A DNA stretch of 64,000 nt. It comes from Agarivorans gilvus (GTDB taxonomy: Bacteria > Pseudomonadota > Gammaproteobacteria > Enterobacterales > Celerinatantimonadaceae). Position 1 is the stretch's first letter; every line of letters starts with the position of its first letter. The position numbers were made by a program, and so were the translations under genes. The notes under the pieces are model-generated. The model was not told the DNA's origin. It saw nothing but the letters and a program-made list of their open reading frames with translations, and did not search any database. Positions 36,479-45,359 of this stretch are shown here, piece by piece. The stretch spans positions 2,965,001-3,029,000 of the forward strand of contig NZ_CP013021.1 of the NCBI RefSeq assembly GCF_001420915.1, read 5' to 3'.

Positions 36479-38362
36479 ATGTTTAAAAGTTGGTCCTTAA
36501 AAATCAAGCTTGCGGTGTCGGCAAGTTTAGCAATTATTCTAGGCGGTTTTCTGGTGGAGGCGTTGTCATTTCGTGCCGCGTCAGAACGCTTGGATTTTGA
36601 TGTGGAACAGCGCTTGATGAGTGCCTCGGCATCTTACAATCAATATGTAAGTGACTGGCTATTATCCAAAGAACGTTCTTTAAGCTCTATATCGGAAGAA
36701 GCAAAAGAAGAACAGATAGTGGCGCATTTGGCGCAGGTAAGAGATGCCGCCGCCTTTGATAACGTGTTTCTGGCTTATCCCGACGGCTCACAAAAAAATG
36801 CTAATGGCGTTGTTTTGCCACCGGGTAACGATGACCCGCGTAAGTGGGGTTGGTATATCAATGCCTTAAAGGCACCTCAGCAAGTCTTTATGGATAACCC
36901 CACGGTGGCCGCGGCAACTGGTGCCAATGTGGTGTCTTTAGGTAAGGCGATAAAGCTGAATGGCAAGCAAATGGTATTGGGAGCGGATGTAGAGATTACC
37001 GATATTCTTAACAGCTTGGATAAAGTGATTTTGCCGGGTGAAGGCTACATGTTTATTGTGAATAAGCAGGGTAATGTATTTGTCCACCCCGATGCCAAGT
37101 TGTTAAATCAAAGTATCGCCCAGTTGGGGCTTAATTTTAGCGAGATACAACAAGCGGCTTCTTCAGAGCGCTCGCGCTTAATTACTATTGATGGTAAAGA
37201 GTTCGTTATTTTTGCTAGCGCCATTAGTGGCAAACCTTTAATTACCGTGAGTGTGATTGACTATGACTCGCTAGTAGCGCCCCTATACGAAGCCGTGTTA
37301 GGGCAAATCATTGTGACGCTGTTGGTTGTGGCAGGCTGTGTGATTTTATTCAGCCTATTGTGTAATGTGCTATTTAGGCCTTTGGCTACAGTATCAGCGG
37401 CCTTGGCGCAGTTCGCTCAGGGTAATGGTGATTTAACCCAGCGCATTGAAATTGATGCTAAAGATGAAGTGGGCGAATTAGCCAGTAACTTCAATACTTT
37501 TGTAGCGACCTTACAGCAATTGATCAGCCATATTCAGCAGCAATCTAATCAGCTCGCCGAGCAATCGGATATTGGCAGTAAACGTGCGACCCAGTCGGTT
37601 GCTGAGATTGAAGGCCAACAGCAAGAAATTGCCATGGTGGCTACCGCAGTAACCGAAATGGCCTCGGCGACTCAAGAGATTGCCTCGCACGCAGACCGTA
37701 CCGCTCAAGCCGCGCAGGACTCAACCCATAGCACAGGTAGTGGCCATGAGTTAGTGATGAATACGAAAAACTCGATTAACTCCTTGGCCGATGAGGTGAA
37801 TGAAGCGGCCCTAGTTATCGCGGAACTTAGCAAGCATGCGGTAGAAATTAGCACGGTATTGTCGACCATTCAGGGCATCGCCGAGCAAACCAACTTGTTA
37901 GCTTTAAATGCAGCGATTGAGGCGGCCCGTGCCGGTGAACAAGGACGCGGTTTTGCCGTGGTAGCCGATGAAGTGCGAGTATTATCACAACGCACCCATA
38001 CCTCTACCGAAGAAATTAAGAGCACCATTGAGACTCTACAAAAAACTACCGACCGCGCTGTTGCCTTAATGGAAAGTAGCTCTCGACTCGCGGGTGGCTC
38101 GGTGGAAGATGCCGATAAAGCATCTAACGCTTTAGCAGAGATTACTAATTCGGTATCGGTGATCAGTGATATGGCAACGCAAATTGCTACAGCAGCACAA
38201 GAGCAAACCCATGTGACCGGTGAAATTTCGCAAAACATCGTATCGATTAAAGATGTAAGTGACCAATTAACCGAAGGGGTAAGTGAAAACTTGGCTCAGT
38301 CACAGGAGTTAAGAAAGCAAGCTGAAGAGTTACAAAGTAAGGTGAAAACCTTCAAGATCTAA
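36479..38362 (+). CDS. Methyl-accepting chemotaxis protein, double Cache sensor
   Basis: A 627-residue chemoreceptor. Membrane segment about residues 10-28, a periplasmic domain of about 240 residues with dCache features (FDNVFLAYPDGS, WYINALKAPQQVFMDNP, YMFIVNKQGNVFVHPDA), second membrane segment (about 272-294), HAMP (LATVSAALAQFAQGNGDLTQ), then the signalling domain with NLLALNAAIEAARAGEQGRG. I start at ATG 36479, which has AAAAGGAAAG upstream, rather than TTG 36461. Many dCache receptors of this type bind amino acids; not shown here. Confidence 0.93.
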   Translation: MFKSWSLKIKLAVSASLAIILGGFLVEALSFRAASERLDFDVEQRLMSASASYNQYVSDWLLSKERSLSSISEEAKEEQIVAHLAQVRDAAAFDNVFLAYPDGSQKNANGVVLPPGNDDPRKWGWYINALKAPQQVFMDNPTVAAATGANVVSLGKAIKLNGKQMVLGADVEITDILNSLDKVILPGEGYMFIVNKQGNVFVHPDAKLLNQSIAQLGLNFSEIQQAASSERSRLITIDGKEFVIFASAISGKPLITVSVIDYDSLVAPLYEAVLGQIIVTLLVVAGCVILFSLLCNVLFRPLATVSAALAQFAQGNGDLTQRIEIDAKDEVGELASNFNTFVATLQQLISHIQQQSNQLAEQSDIGSKRATQSVAEIEGQQQEIAMVATAVTEMASATQEIASHADRTAQAAQDSTHSTGSGHELVMNTKNSINSLADEVNEAALVIAELSKHAVEISTVLSTIQGIAEQTNLLALNAAIEAARAGEQGRGFAVVADEVRVLSQRTHTSTEEIKSTIETLQKTTDRAVALMESSSRLAGGSVEDADKASNALAEITNSVSVISDMATQIATAAQEQTHVTGEISQNIVSIKDVSDQLTEGVSENLAQSQELRKQAEELQSKVKTFKI

Positions 38363-38382
38363 GGTTTTGTTTCACCATTAAT

Positions 38383-38409
38383 AGGCGCTGTTGAACAGCG
38401 CCTTTTTTG
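38383..38409 (+). terminator. Rho-independent terminator after chemoreceptor
   Basis: Arms AGGCGCTGTT and AACAGCGCCT around one G, followed by TTTTTT. Textbook terminator 20 bases past the stop. Confidence 0.9.
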
Positions 38410-38439
38410 TTGGGTTTAGCGTTTATCTAATGGTTTGGG

Positions 38440-39255
38440 TTTTAAGCCATTTGAATGTTTATAAAATAAGAACTTTCGCCAGCGGTGGCTTCATGCGTTT
38501 TTAAATAGCAAAAGCTTTCGCCTACGGCGATATACTTTTCTTTGCTGGCCAAAGAAAAGTATACAAAAGAAAGGCCACCCCGCATCTTCTTAGATCCTGC
38601 GTTGCTCATGCCCAAGGGCGTTGAAGTAACTCGCTACGCTCAAACAGACTTCAACTTTAATCCCTTGTTCATTTGCGCTACTCGGCGAAGATGATGGGGA
38701 AATATTCTGGTAGCCATTCAGCTTAGTTTTGCTTTTCAACACTCTGCGAATTTGTCGCTTAAAACATCACCACCAGTAAACACTTTACTCAATGCTTTTA
38801 AATCCCTTCATTATCGCCGAGCAACGCCGTTGACAAGCGGTGAAGCCGAGCACTGTTTGAGCGTAGCGAGTTGCGCAGGCGCGCTAGGGACTAGGTGAAA
38901 GCTTGGCTTTAAACAAAGCATCGCTTTGTAAGCTTGAACACAGGATAAAGATAATGCAGGGCGAGCTTTCTTTTTGCTTAGCTAAGCTTTTCTCGTTGAA
39001 GCTTAATGACGTCGCCGTCAGGGCGAAATCTGCACTATCAGCTAACTCTGTAAATCGACCAGTACCAAATACTCTCCACAAAGGCTTGCATATTTTCATG
39101 CTGATGCTTTTATTATTTATCGAGCTAGGTGGCTGATGTTGCTTAGGAAAGGTGATAATCTTGATTTTCCTCTTAATAAGTTGTTAGACCAGTAAATTAA
39201 CCGGTGAACCCCTACACATCAAAAGCAATTTAAAATCTAGAAAAGGAAATAGTTA
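38440..39255. repeat. Non-coding repeat-rich intergenic region
   Basis: About 800 bases without a supported gene. An 18-base perfect inverted repeat lies at 38629-38646 and 38854-38871 (ACTCGCTACGCTCAAACA and its complement). A second stem is at 38913-38919/38923-38929 (ACAAAGC, GCTTTGT). The text CTTTTCTTTGCTGGCCAAAG then AAAAGTATACAAAAGAAAGG resembles dispersed intergenic repeats of marine gammaproteobacteria (from memory). It may be a small non-autonomous repeat element. Confidence 0.4.
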
Positions 39256-39876
39256 ATGCCATTGAGTACAATAGTAAAAACGGAAGTTAGTAAAAACATT
39301 GAAAAATACGAAGGGCGTATCCCGCATTTGTATTTGGATACGGTCGGCAAGGTCACCGTCGGTATAGGCCATATGGTACCAAACAAAGCGGCGATGAGCA
39401 CTGTCACAATGTATAAAAAAGGTGCCAACAATCTACTCATATTAGCAACCGCAGCCGAAAAGAATGCCGAATACGATGCGATAAAAAAACAGCCCTTTGG
39501 CAGGAGTTACGGAGCGTCCTCATTCAAGAAGCACACTACACTGATAATGAAAGACGCAGATATCAATGCACAGCGTGATAAGCACATCCAATCTTTTTAC
39601 AAAGAACTCACTGGCTATTACACCACGGTTAACGGGTTCAATAAAACCTTTGATGCCATGCCCACCGAAGTGCAAAAAGCCTTGTTTGATATGGTGTTCA
39701 ATCTGGGTATTACCAAACTCAAAAACCAATACATCAAATTCAATGGATTTGTAAAATCAGAAAATTGGATTAATGCTGCCAAGCAGAGTAATCGAATCGG
39801 TATTTCACCGATAAGAAACAAGTATGTATTTGACCTCTTTAAAGCCGCACAAAACAAAAAGCCAAAAACACCATAA
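39256..39876 (+). CDS. T4-lysozyme-like muramidase (GH24 type), possible effector
   Basis: 206 residues. The N-terminus keeps the T4 lysozyme catalytic pattern with correct spacing: Glu19 (EKYEGRIPHLYLD), Asp28 and Thr34 within LDTVGKVTVGIGHM. The C-terminal ALFDMVFNLGITKLKN corresponds to the second conserved GH24 segment. It should cut the glycan of peptidoglycan. There is no signal peptide or holin and no phage genes around it. The next gene encodes a lipoprotein, the arrangement of periplasmic effector and immunity. A lone phage-derived endolysin is the alternative. Ribosome site AAAAGGAAA. Confidence 0.78.
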   Translation: MPLSTIVKTEVSKNIEKYEGRIPHLYLDTVGKVTVGIGHMVPNKAAMSTVTMYKKGANNLLILATAAEKNAEYDAIKKQPFGRSYGASSFKKHTTLIMKDADINAQRDKHIQSFYKELTGYYTTVNGFNKTFDAMPTEVQKALFDMVFNLGITKLKNQYIKFNGFVKSENWINAAKQSNRIGISPIRNKYVFDLFKAAQNKKPKTP

Positions 39877-39886
39877 GGATATAATT

Positions 39887-40579
39887 ATGAAGCTAAAAAC
39901 TTTGTTCTGCATTCCAATTGCCGCAATAGTTTTGGTCTTATACGCGTGCCAAACAACCAACACACAAACAGAGGCAGCAAAGCAGGAAGCGCGCTGGTAT
40001 AACGTGAATGATTTCAAAGGCATTGATTCAATTGGAGCCAACCCTTACGACTTAGAGTTTGATATCGCATATTCAGGTATTGATGGTGATATCGTTCGAG
40101 TTAAAAACTGTTTAGAGGTATCGTTCCAAGGTGATAGTAAAATAGCAGAAAGGGAGTTTGCGCGTTGGGATTTGCTTAAATCCGACTGCGAGGCGGCAAA
40201 GCGCTTTTATGGTGCACCTGAAAATGCGGTTAGTTACTGGCCACCAACATTCGATTTGTCACTACTCAAAACATTCCCTTCTACGTCCATTCCTTACCTC
40301 GGTGGCCAAGGCTTACATGGCCGCAGTGGAAATTTGGCTGAGCATGAATCAACCTTGACCTTGATAGAATCCGGCGAGCACAGTGTTAAAGTATCTTATG
40401 ATGGAATAGTAGTAAATTATGTGGTGGTGGCGCGAGGAGACTTCAATCGTGATGGCTATCAAGACTTATTTGTGCGAATGGACTGGTATATTGAGGATGC
40501 CTTTGGTGATGGTCACGATTGGGTGGCATTAACCAAGTTATCACCCAATGCAGCACCCATGATGCTGTGGCGAAAATAG
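39887..40579 (+). CDS. Lipoprotein of unknown family, possible muramidase immunity protein
   Basis: 230 residues. The lipobox is LVLYAC with Cys21, followed by TTNTQTEA, so it should be anchored in the outer membrane facing the periplasm. A motif RGDFNRDGYQDLFVRMDW resembles a calcium-binding repeat of the VCBS/FG-GAP type. I start at ATG 39887 (AAGGAT upstream) rather than 39824, which would run over the muramidase end. It is 10 bases after the muramidase stop. Immunity role inferred from location, tight spacing and cell compartment. Confidence 0.65.
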   Translation: MKLKTLFCIPIAAIVLVLYACQTTNTQTEAAKQEARWYNVNDFKGIDSIGANPYDLEFDIAYSGIDGDIVRVKNCLEVSFQGDSKIAEREFARWDLLKSDCEAAKRFYGAPENAVSYWPPTFDLSLLKTFPSTSIPYLGGQGLHGRSGNLAEHESTLTLIESGEHSVKVSYDGIVVNYVVVARGDFNRDGYQDLFVRMDWYIEDAFGDGHDWVALTKLSPNAAPMMLWRK

Positions 40580-40709
40580 CATACAGTATAATGGTTATTC
40601 TGGTCTAACAATTGCTTGCACCCGGAAAAAATAAAGCAGGCGTTAACAACCCCACCATAAAGGGGAATAACTTGAGCAATACTGAGTATCCTATTTCCTC
40701 CCATGCTTA

Positions 40710-40741
40710 CTTAACGCTTGGCCGCTTACGCGAGCGTTAAG
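40710..40741. terminator. Shared hairpin between convergent genes
   Basis: Arms CTTAACGCTTG and CGAGCGTTAAG (one wobble) with a ten-base loop lie between the lipoprotein gene (plus) and the ion-channel gene (minus). It may serve both directions; no strong T run on either side. Confidence 0.5.
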
Positions 40742-40777
40742 CGGGTAGGTTAGCTAGAGAGTACTCGCTACTAGCGT

Positions 40778-41602
40778 TTAAGTTTTGTGCTTAAGCAGCT
40801 GTTTTATTTCATCCAATTGCTGTTGTAATTCGCGCAAGCTGGGTTCTTGAGTACCGGCGGCTAGCTGGTCTTCTTGACGAACTTTGGCGTGTTCTTGCTC
40901 CATCACATTCACCACGATGCCAATTACCATGTTAAGAAAGGCAAAGGCCGAGAGAAAGATGAAGCTGAGGAAGTAGATCCAGCTAAGGCTATAGACTTGC
41001 ATGGTCTCATACATCACATCGGTCCAATCTTCGAAGGTCATCACCCGAAATAGGGTGAGCATGGAGATGGCGATGTCGCCCCACAGCTCTGGGTTAATGG
41101 TTTCAAATAAAGTACTGCCAATCGCCGCATAAATATAAAAGATGATGAACATCAGCAGCATCACATAGCCCAGTTGCGGCAGTGCCTTAACCAGCGAGGT
41201 CAGTAAAATCCGCAGCTCAGGAATAATCGAGACCATCCGTAGCACTCGAAATACTCGAATCAAGCGGCCTATTACGGCCAACTCTGAGTTTTCTATAGGT
41301 ACTAGGCTAACCAGCACGATTAAGCTGTCGAAGACATTCCAGAAACTCTTAAAAAACAGTTTTTTATTGGCTTCGGCGATAAAGCGGATGCTGATTTCTA
41401 CGACAAAAAACAGGGTGATTAAGTAATCCAGTACCACCGTAGCGGTGACGACTTTTGGTGGTAGGGGATAGGTTTTGGCACCAATCAGCAAGGCTGAAAC
41501 GAGGATCACCGAAATAACAAACAGTTCAAATAGTTTGTTGGCTTTCAGGCGTTCAAAATGGTGTTGCAAGGTTTGGCTATTTGTTAGCAAAGTTTGATTC
41601 AC
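40778..41602 (-). CDS. Voltage-gated ion channel of bacterial sodium channel (BacNav) type
   Basis: A 274-residue single-domain six-helix channel that would act as a tetramer. The voltage sensor S4 is RLIRVFRVLRMVSIIPELRI with regularly spaced Arg. The pore loop is LFRVMTFEDWTDVMYE, so the selectivity region is TFEDW where NaChBac has TLESW. S6 is LNMVIGIVVNVMEQ, and the C-terminus is a coiled coil (LRELQQQLDEIKQLLKH), the usual tetramerisation neck. Probable role: sodium entry for motility or pH balance in a marine cell. The extra acidic residue in the filter could shift selectivity toward calcium (inference). Confidence 0.87.
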   Translation of the reverse strand: MNQTLLTNSQTLQHHFERLKANKLFELFVISVILVSALLIGAKTYPLPPKVVTATVVLDYLITLFFVVEISIRFIAEANKKLFFKSFWNVFDSLIVLVSLVPIENSELAVIGRLIRVFRVLRMVSIIPELRILLTSLVKALPQLGYVMLLMFIIFYIYAAIGSTLFETINPELWGDIAISMLTLFRVMTFEDWTDVMYETMQVYSLSWIYFLSFIFLSAFAFLNMVIGIVVNVMEQEHAKVRQEDQLAAGTQEPSLRELQQQLDEIKQLLKHKT

Positions 41603-41752
41603 GAGTTAATAAGAGCTTAAGGAAATTTTGCCCTATTCTGTTCACATAACTCAAGCAACAAATGATAATTTGCCGCTGGTATTGCTGGCTTAGGGATTGG
41701 TGACGCTGTTGCTCTAAGGATCCGCCGTTTGCCGAGTAGCGAGTTTTAGTGC

Positions 41753-42937
41753 TTATTCTGTTTGCCCGTTGGCGCTGGCATCAGCGGGCGTATGCTCAGA
41801 CGTTAAGATCTCTTGCCTTAGTAGCTGGGCTGAATCGCTGGCATTGGCTTGACACACAAATAGACCGATTTGTTCATAACCTCCCATCATTTGGGTTTTC
41901 GGTAAAAATTCTAAATACAAGCCGCAACCGGGACCATTATTGACGATCATGTTGTAGGCGGGCGGTAGGCCCATTTGTTCCATTAGAGCCAAAATAGCGG
42001 CGATGGTTTGTTGAATGGCCTTAACCATTTGCTGTTGTTCTTGCGCAGTGAGTTGATGTAAATAGCGATGTTCGCTGTTTTTCACGATTAGCAGCATATC
42101 TAGTGGGCGTTTCATAAAATAAGGCACCATTAGCTGCATTTCGCCGTAGTCTTTGATTAGCAGCTGTTTGGGGTTTTCCTCAATCATGTATTGGCTGAAG
42201 GCCTTATTGTGGCGCTGGCGAAAGCGCAAATTATTAAAAAAGTGCTGCGGTAAAATATTGCTATAGGCGATTTGTTGGTGGCCATGAACCAAGGACGCGC
42301 CAGCGCTGGCGCCATAGTTTTTAATAATCGAGACATAGCCACTCACCACGTCTTGCTGTTTAAGGTGCGTTTCTGAACTGGCCATGAAATCACTGGGTTG
42401 ATGCAGTAGATCCTTTTCCAATTGAGCCAAGCGCTGAAAGCTAATTAGGGCATCTTCAAAGGGCATGTTATGCCAATCGCGATGATGTAAGGATGAGGTC
42501 CACTGTAAGAGGTGAAAGCCATAGGAGGCACGGCCAGTGTGAAAGGGATCTTGATGTAAAAAATAGTCGGCGTTTTCTTTGGGGATCTGCTCGATTGGGT
42601 GAAAAATGGGGTAGAGGTTTTTATTGATGAAGGTAAAGCCTTCGCTATGTTCCGCAATGTCCAAAATGTCGGCGCTTTTACCATCACAAATCGGGCAATA
42701 GTCATCTTGGCTGGTTTGGGTGGGTTTGGCGGTGGTATGAATGCGTTTGGCGCGCGCCGAGTTGTAAATGATTAAATTACCGTTGCGTGGGTCGATATGA
42801 CAAACCCCGTCGGGGGCAAATTGCTTCAGTTGGGGATCCTCACTAATGTTTCTTAGTAAGTCGCGAAATTGCAGTTGGTCTAGGTGTTCACTAATGGCTA
42901 AGGCTTTGGCGGCACTTAGAGCAAGTTGTTGAGTCAT
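41753..42937 (-). CDS. Galactose-1-phosphate uridylyltransferase-like HIT superfamily protein
   Basis: 394 residues from ATG 42937, chosen because AGAGG lies seven bases upstream; an in-frame ATG at 42967 is possible. It has a zinc-like CPICDGK motif, FTFINKNLYPIFHP, and the nucleotidyl transfer motif GASLVHGHQQIAYSN, where the first His of HGHQQ would carry the nucleotide as in GalT (HPHGQ). The second half has YNMIVNNGPGCGLYLEFLPK. It fits a GalT or ADP-glucose/diadenosine phosphorylase-like enzyme; no gal genes lie nearby, so the substrate is open. Confidence 0.75.
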   Translation of the reverse strand: MTQQLALSAAKALAISEHLDQLQFRDLLRNISEDPQLKQFAPDGVCHIDPRNGNLIIYNSARAKRIHTTAKPTQTSQDDYCPICDGKSADILDIAEHSEGFTFINKNLYPIFHPIEQIPKENADYFLHQDPFHTGRASYGFHLLQWTSSLHHRDWHNMPFEDALISFQRLAQLEKDLLHQPSDFMASSETHLKQQDVVSGYVSIIKNYGASAGASLVHGHQQIAYSNILPQHFFNNLRFRQRHNKAFSQYMIEENPKQLLIKDYGEMQLMVPYFMKRPLDMLLIVKNSEHRYLHQLTAQEQQQMVKAIQQTIAAILALMEQMGLPPAYNMIVNNGPGCGLYLEFLPKTQMMGGYEQIGLFVCQANASDSAQLLRQEILTSEHTPADASANGQTE

Positions 42938-43134
42938 AGGGGCCTCTTTGCTTTTCAACCCTGCCATTTGAGTATAGATGATAGCCGTTAAACATCGCAG
43001 CTGGATGATTGAGCTAGCTCAGCTATTGGGCTTTTTGACTTAATTTTACTGGGTCATAAGTGTTAATTAATTTCAGTGTACAAGTGTACGCTGAAGGCTT
43101 AAGCTAAGGTTATTATTCTCGCCAAGGAAAACCG

Positions 43135-43776
43135 ATGGCTGGGTCAAGTTCTTATAGTAAAACTGAACAATTACTCAACGTGCTATCACACCTATTGGGT
43201 TTTATGGGGGCGCTGTTAGGCCTCGTTTTATTATTAGCCAAAGCGGAAGGCGGCTTAGCTGTGTCGGCGGTGGCCATTTATGGTGGCTCAATGGCCTTGT
43301 TGTTTTTGGCCTCTTGTTTATACCATGCTGTGAGCGAGGTTCGTTGGCAGGCACGGCTAAAATTGTTTGACCATGCCGCTATTTATCTTTTGATTGCCGG
43401 AACTTATACACCTATTTTGTTATTGGCCTTTGATGGTTGGCTGTCTTGGCTCTCGATGCTGGTGATTTGGTTATTAGCCGCTGTAGGCATCGCCTTTAAG
43501 CTGCTTACCGGCGTGCGTTTTCCCAAGTTGTCGCTAGGTACTTATTTGGTGATGGGCTGGTTGGCGCTAGCGTTGGCCTATCCGATGTATTTACATATTC
43601 CACCGGCAGGCCTCGCTTATTTACTGCTTGGCGGTGTGTTATTTAGTATTGGCGCCCTATTTTATGTGGCCAAGCACAAGGCTTATACCCATGCTATTTG
43701 GCATCTATTTGTGGTGGCCGGCTGTGCTTGTCATTTTATTAGCGTTTATCGCTATATTGTTCCTGTTTCAAGGTAG
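43135..43776 (+). CDS. TrhA/hemolysin III family membrane protein (PAQR type)
   Basis: 213 residues with seven hydrophobic segments. PAQR metal-site motifs are present: SCLYHAVSE near residue 60, FDHAAIYLLIAGTYTP in the middle, and a C-terminal HAIWHLFVVAGCACHFISVY. E. coli TrhA (YqfA) of this family is linked to membrane energetics; true haemolytic activity is not implied. The start has AAGGAAA upstream. Convergent with the next gene, 9-base overlap. Confidence 0.88.
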   Translation: MAGSSSYSKTEQLLNVLSHLLGFMGALLGLVLLLAKAEGGLAVSAVAIYGGSMALLFLASCLYHAVSEVRWQARLKLFDHAAIYLLIAGTYTPILLLAFDGWLSWLSMLVIWLLAAVGIAFKLLTGVRFPKLSLGTYLVMGWLALALAYPMYLHIPPAGLAYLLLGGVLFSIGALFYVAKHKAYTHAIWHLFVVAGCACHFISVYRYIVPVSR

Positions 43777-45201
43777 CCAAACCAGTTCGGGTAAGCTGTC
43801 TAAGGCCAATTTATCACCACGCTGCACCGCCAGTAGCGAGCTGGGTTGGCGTATCGAGCTGGCTTTAATGGCTTCGATTAAGCCCTGCTGAGCTTCTGGT
43901 TCACCATGTACCAATAGCAAGGGTGGTGCCGATTTAAATTGTTGATACCAATGAATGAGTTCCTCTTGGTCGGCATGTGCCGACAAGCCCCCGACGGTGT
44001 GAATGGAGGCCGCCACTTTAACCGGCTTGCCATTGATGGTGAGTTGGGAGGCACCATCAACTAACATTCTTCCGGGGGTGCTTAGCGCCTGATAGCCGCA
44101 AATAATCACATCACATTCACTACGCCATAGGTTGTGCTCCAAGTGACAGCGGATCCGCCCACCGTTGCACATGCCACTGCCGGCGATAATGATCAAACCT
44201 TCGCTAATCTCATTCAGCTCCATGGACTGCTCGGTGGTTTGAATAAATTCTACATTCGACAGTAAGGGGTGCTCTCCTGGGTGCTGGCGGGTAAAGCGCT
44301 TAAAGTCATCATCCATTATTGGGTAGTTGTTTAAGTAAACCTTGGTCGCCTCTATCGCCATTGGGCTATCGAGGCAAATTTTCCAGCGAGAAAGATCCCA
44401 TTGCTTAGCATATAGGTGAAATAAATAGAGCAGCTCTTGAGCACGCCCCACCGAGAAGGCGGGCAGCAAAATATTGCCGCGACCGCCGCTGATGGTAGCG
44501 GCGAATATCTCGGCTAACTCATCGATGGTTTGCTGCCACGAGCGGTGTAGCCGGTTGCCGTAGGTGCTTTCCATTAATACTAAGTCGGCTTCTTCAATGG
44601 CCACAGGGTCATTGAGAATGGGCATGCCCTCGCGACCTAAGTCGCCACTAAAGACAATCTTCTTGTTGATGCCTAGCAACCACAGTTCCACTAATGCTGA
44701 ACCTAGAATATGCCCGGCATCGTTTAAACGAAGCTTTAGCTGTGGCAATGGCTGTATTTGCTCGTCGTAATTAAGCGGCACAAATTGTTTTACGGTCCGC
44801 AGTACATCTTGCTCGTCAAATAAGGGTTCTAAAGGAGGCAGTTGCTGTTTTATGCGTTTCTTATTGAGGCGCTCTACATCGCGCTTTTGCAACATGGCGG
44901 CATCTTTAAGCATGATTTCACACAGTTCAGCCGAGGCCTTATGGGTGTAGATGGGGCCGCTAAAACCGTTTTTTACCAATTGCGGAAGCCGCCCAGAATG
45001 ATCGATATGGGCATGGCTGAGGATCACCGCATCGATTTGCGAGGGCTCAAAAGGAAAGGGATCAAAGTTACGCATTGCATCACTTTTACTGCCTTGAATC
45101 AGGCCGCAGTCGAGTAATACTTGCTTATCACCTAAGTTGAGTAAATGGCAGGAGCCGGTGACTTCTTCGGTGGCACCAAAAAACTGTAAGCTAATGGTCA
45201 T
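43768..45201 (-). CDS. Metallo-beta-lactamase / beta-CASP RNA hydrolase
   Basis: 477 residues. Metal motif LSHAHIDHSG (His63, His65, Asp67, His68), then NDAGHILGSALVEL, the Asp motif FSGDLGREGMP, the beta-CASP domain with ESTYGNRLH and LLPAFSVGRAQELL, and the final GGLSAHADQEEL. These are the motifs of CPSF-73-like RNA nucleases; the likely role is RNA processing or decay. Cytoplasmic and probably monocistronic. Confidence 0.9.
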   Translation of the reverse strand: MTISLQFFGATEEVTGSCHLLNLGDKQVLLDCGLIQGSKSDAMRNFDPFPFEPSQIDAVILSHAHIDHSGRLPQLVKNGFSGPIYTHKASAELCEIMLKDAAMLQKRDVERLNKKRIKQQLPPLEPLFDEQDVLRTVKQFVPLNYDEQIQPLPQLKLRLNDAGHILGSALVELWLLGINKKIVFSGDLGREGMPILNDPVAIEEADLVLMESTYGNRLHRSWQQTIDELAEIFAATISGGRGNILLPAFSVGRAQELLYLFHLYAKQWDLSRWKICLDSPMAIEATKVYLNNYPIMDDDFKRFTRQHPGEHPLLSNVEFIQTTEQSMELNEISEGLIIIAGSGMCNGGRIRCHLEHNLWRSECDVIICGYQALSTPGRMLVDGASQLTINGKPVKVAASIHTVGGLSAHADQEELIHWYQQFKSAPPLLLVHGEPEAQQGLIEAIKASSIRQPSSLLAVQRGDKLALDSLPELVWLP

Positions 45202-45359
45202 GCGGGTAACCTCCCCAAGTGGTGAGCGGGAAATAAATAGACGCGTTATTATCAGTTTAGCTTAGAGATCAACGCTAAAGGGTGGGGTGCTTCACGAACT
45301 ATAAGGGCGAGTAGTAAATGCCTGTCGTAAAGGCTTACGACAGGCATTTGCGAGCGGCT

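Noticed and set aside
43135..43776. Haemolysin toxin
   Set aside because: The 'hemolysin III' name is historical; the PAQR/TrhA membrane fold does not imply a toxin.
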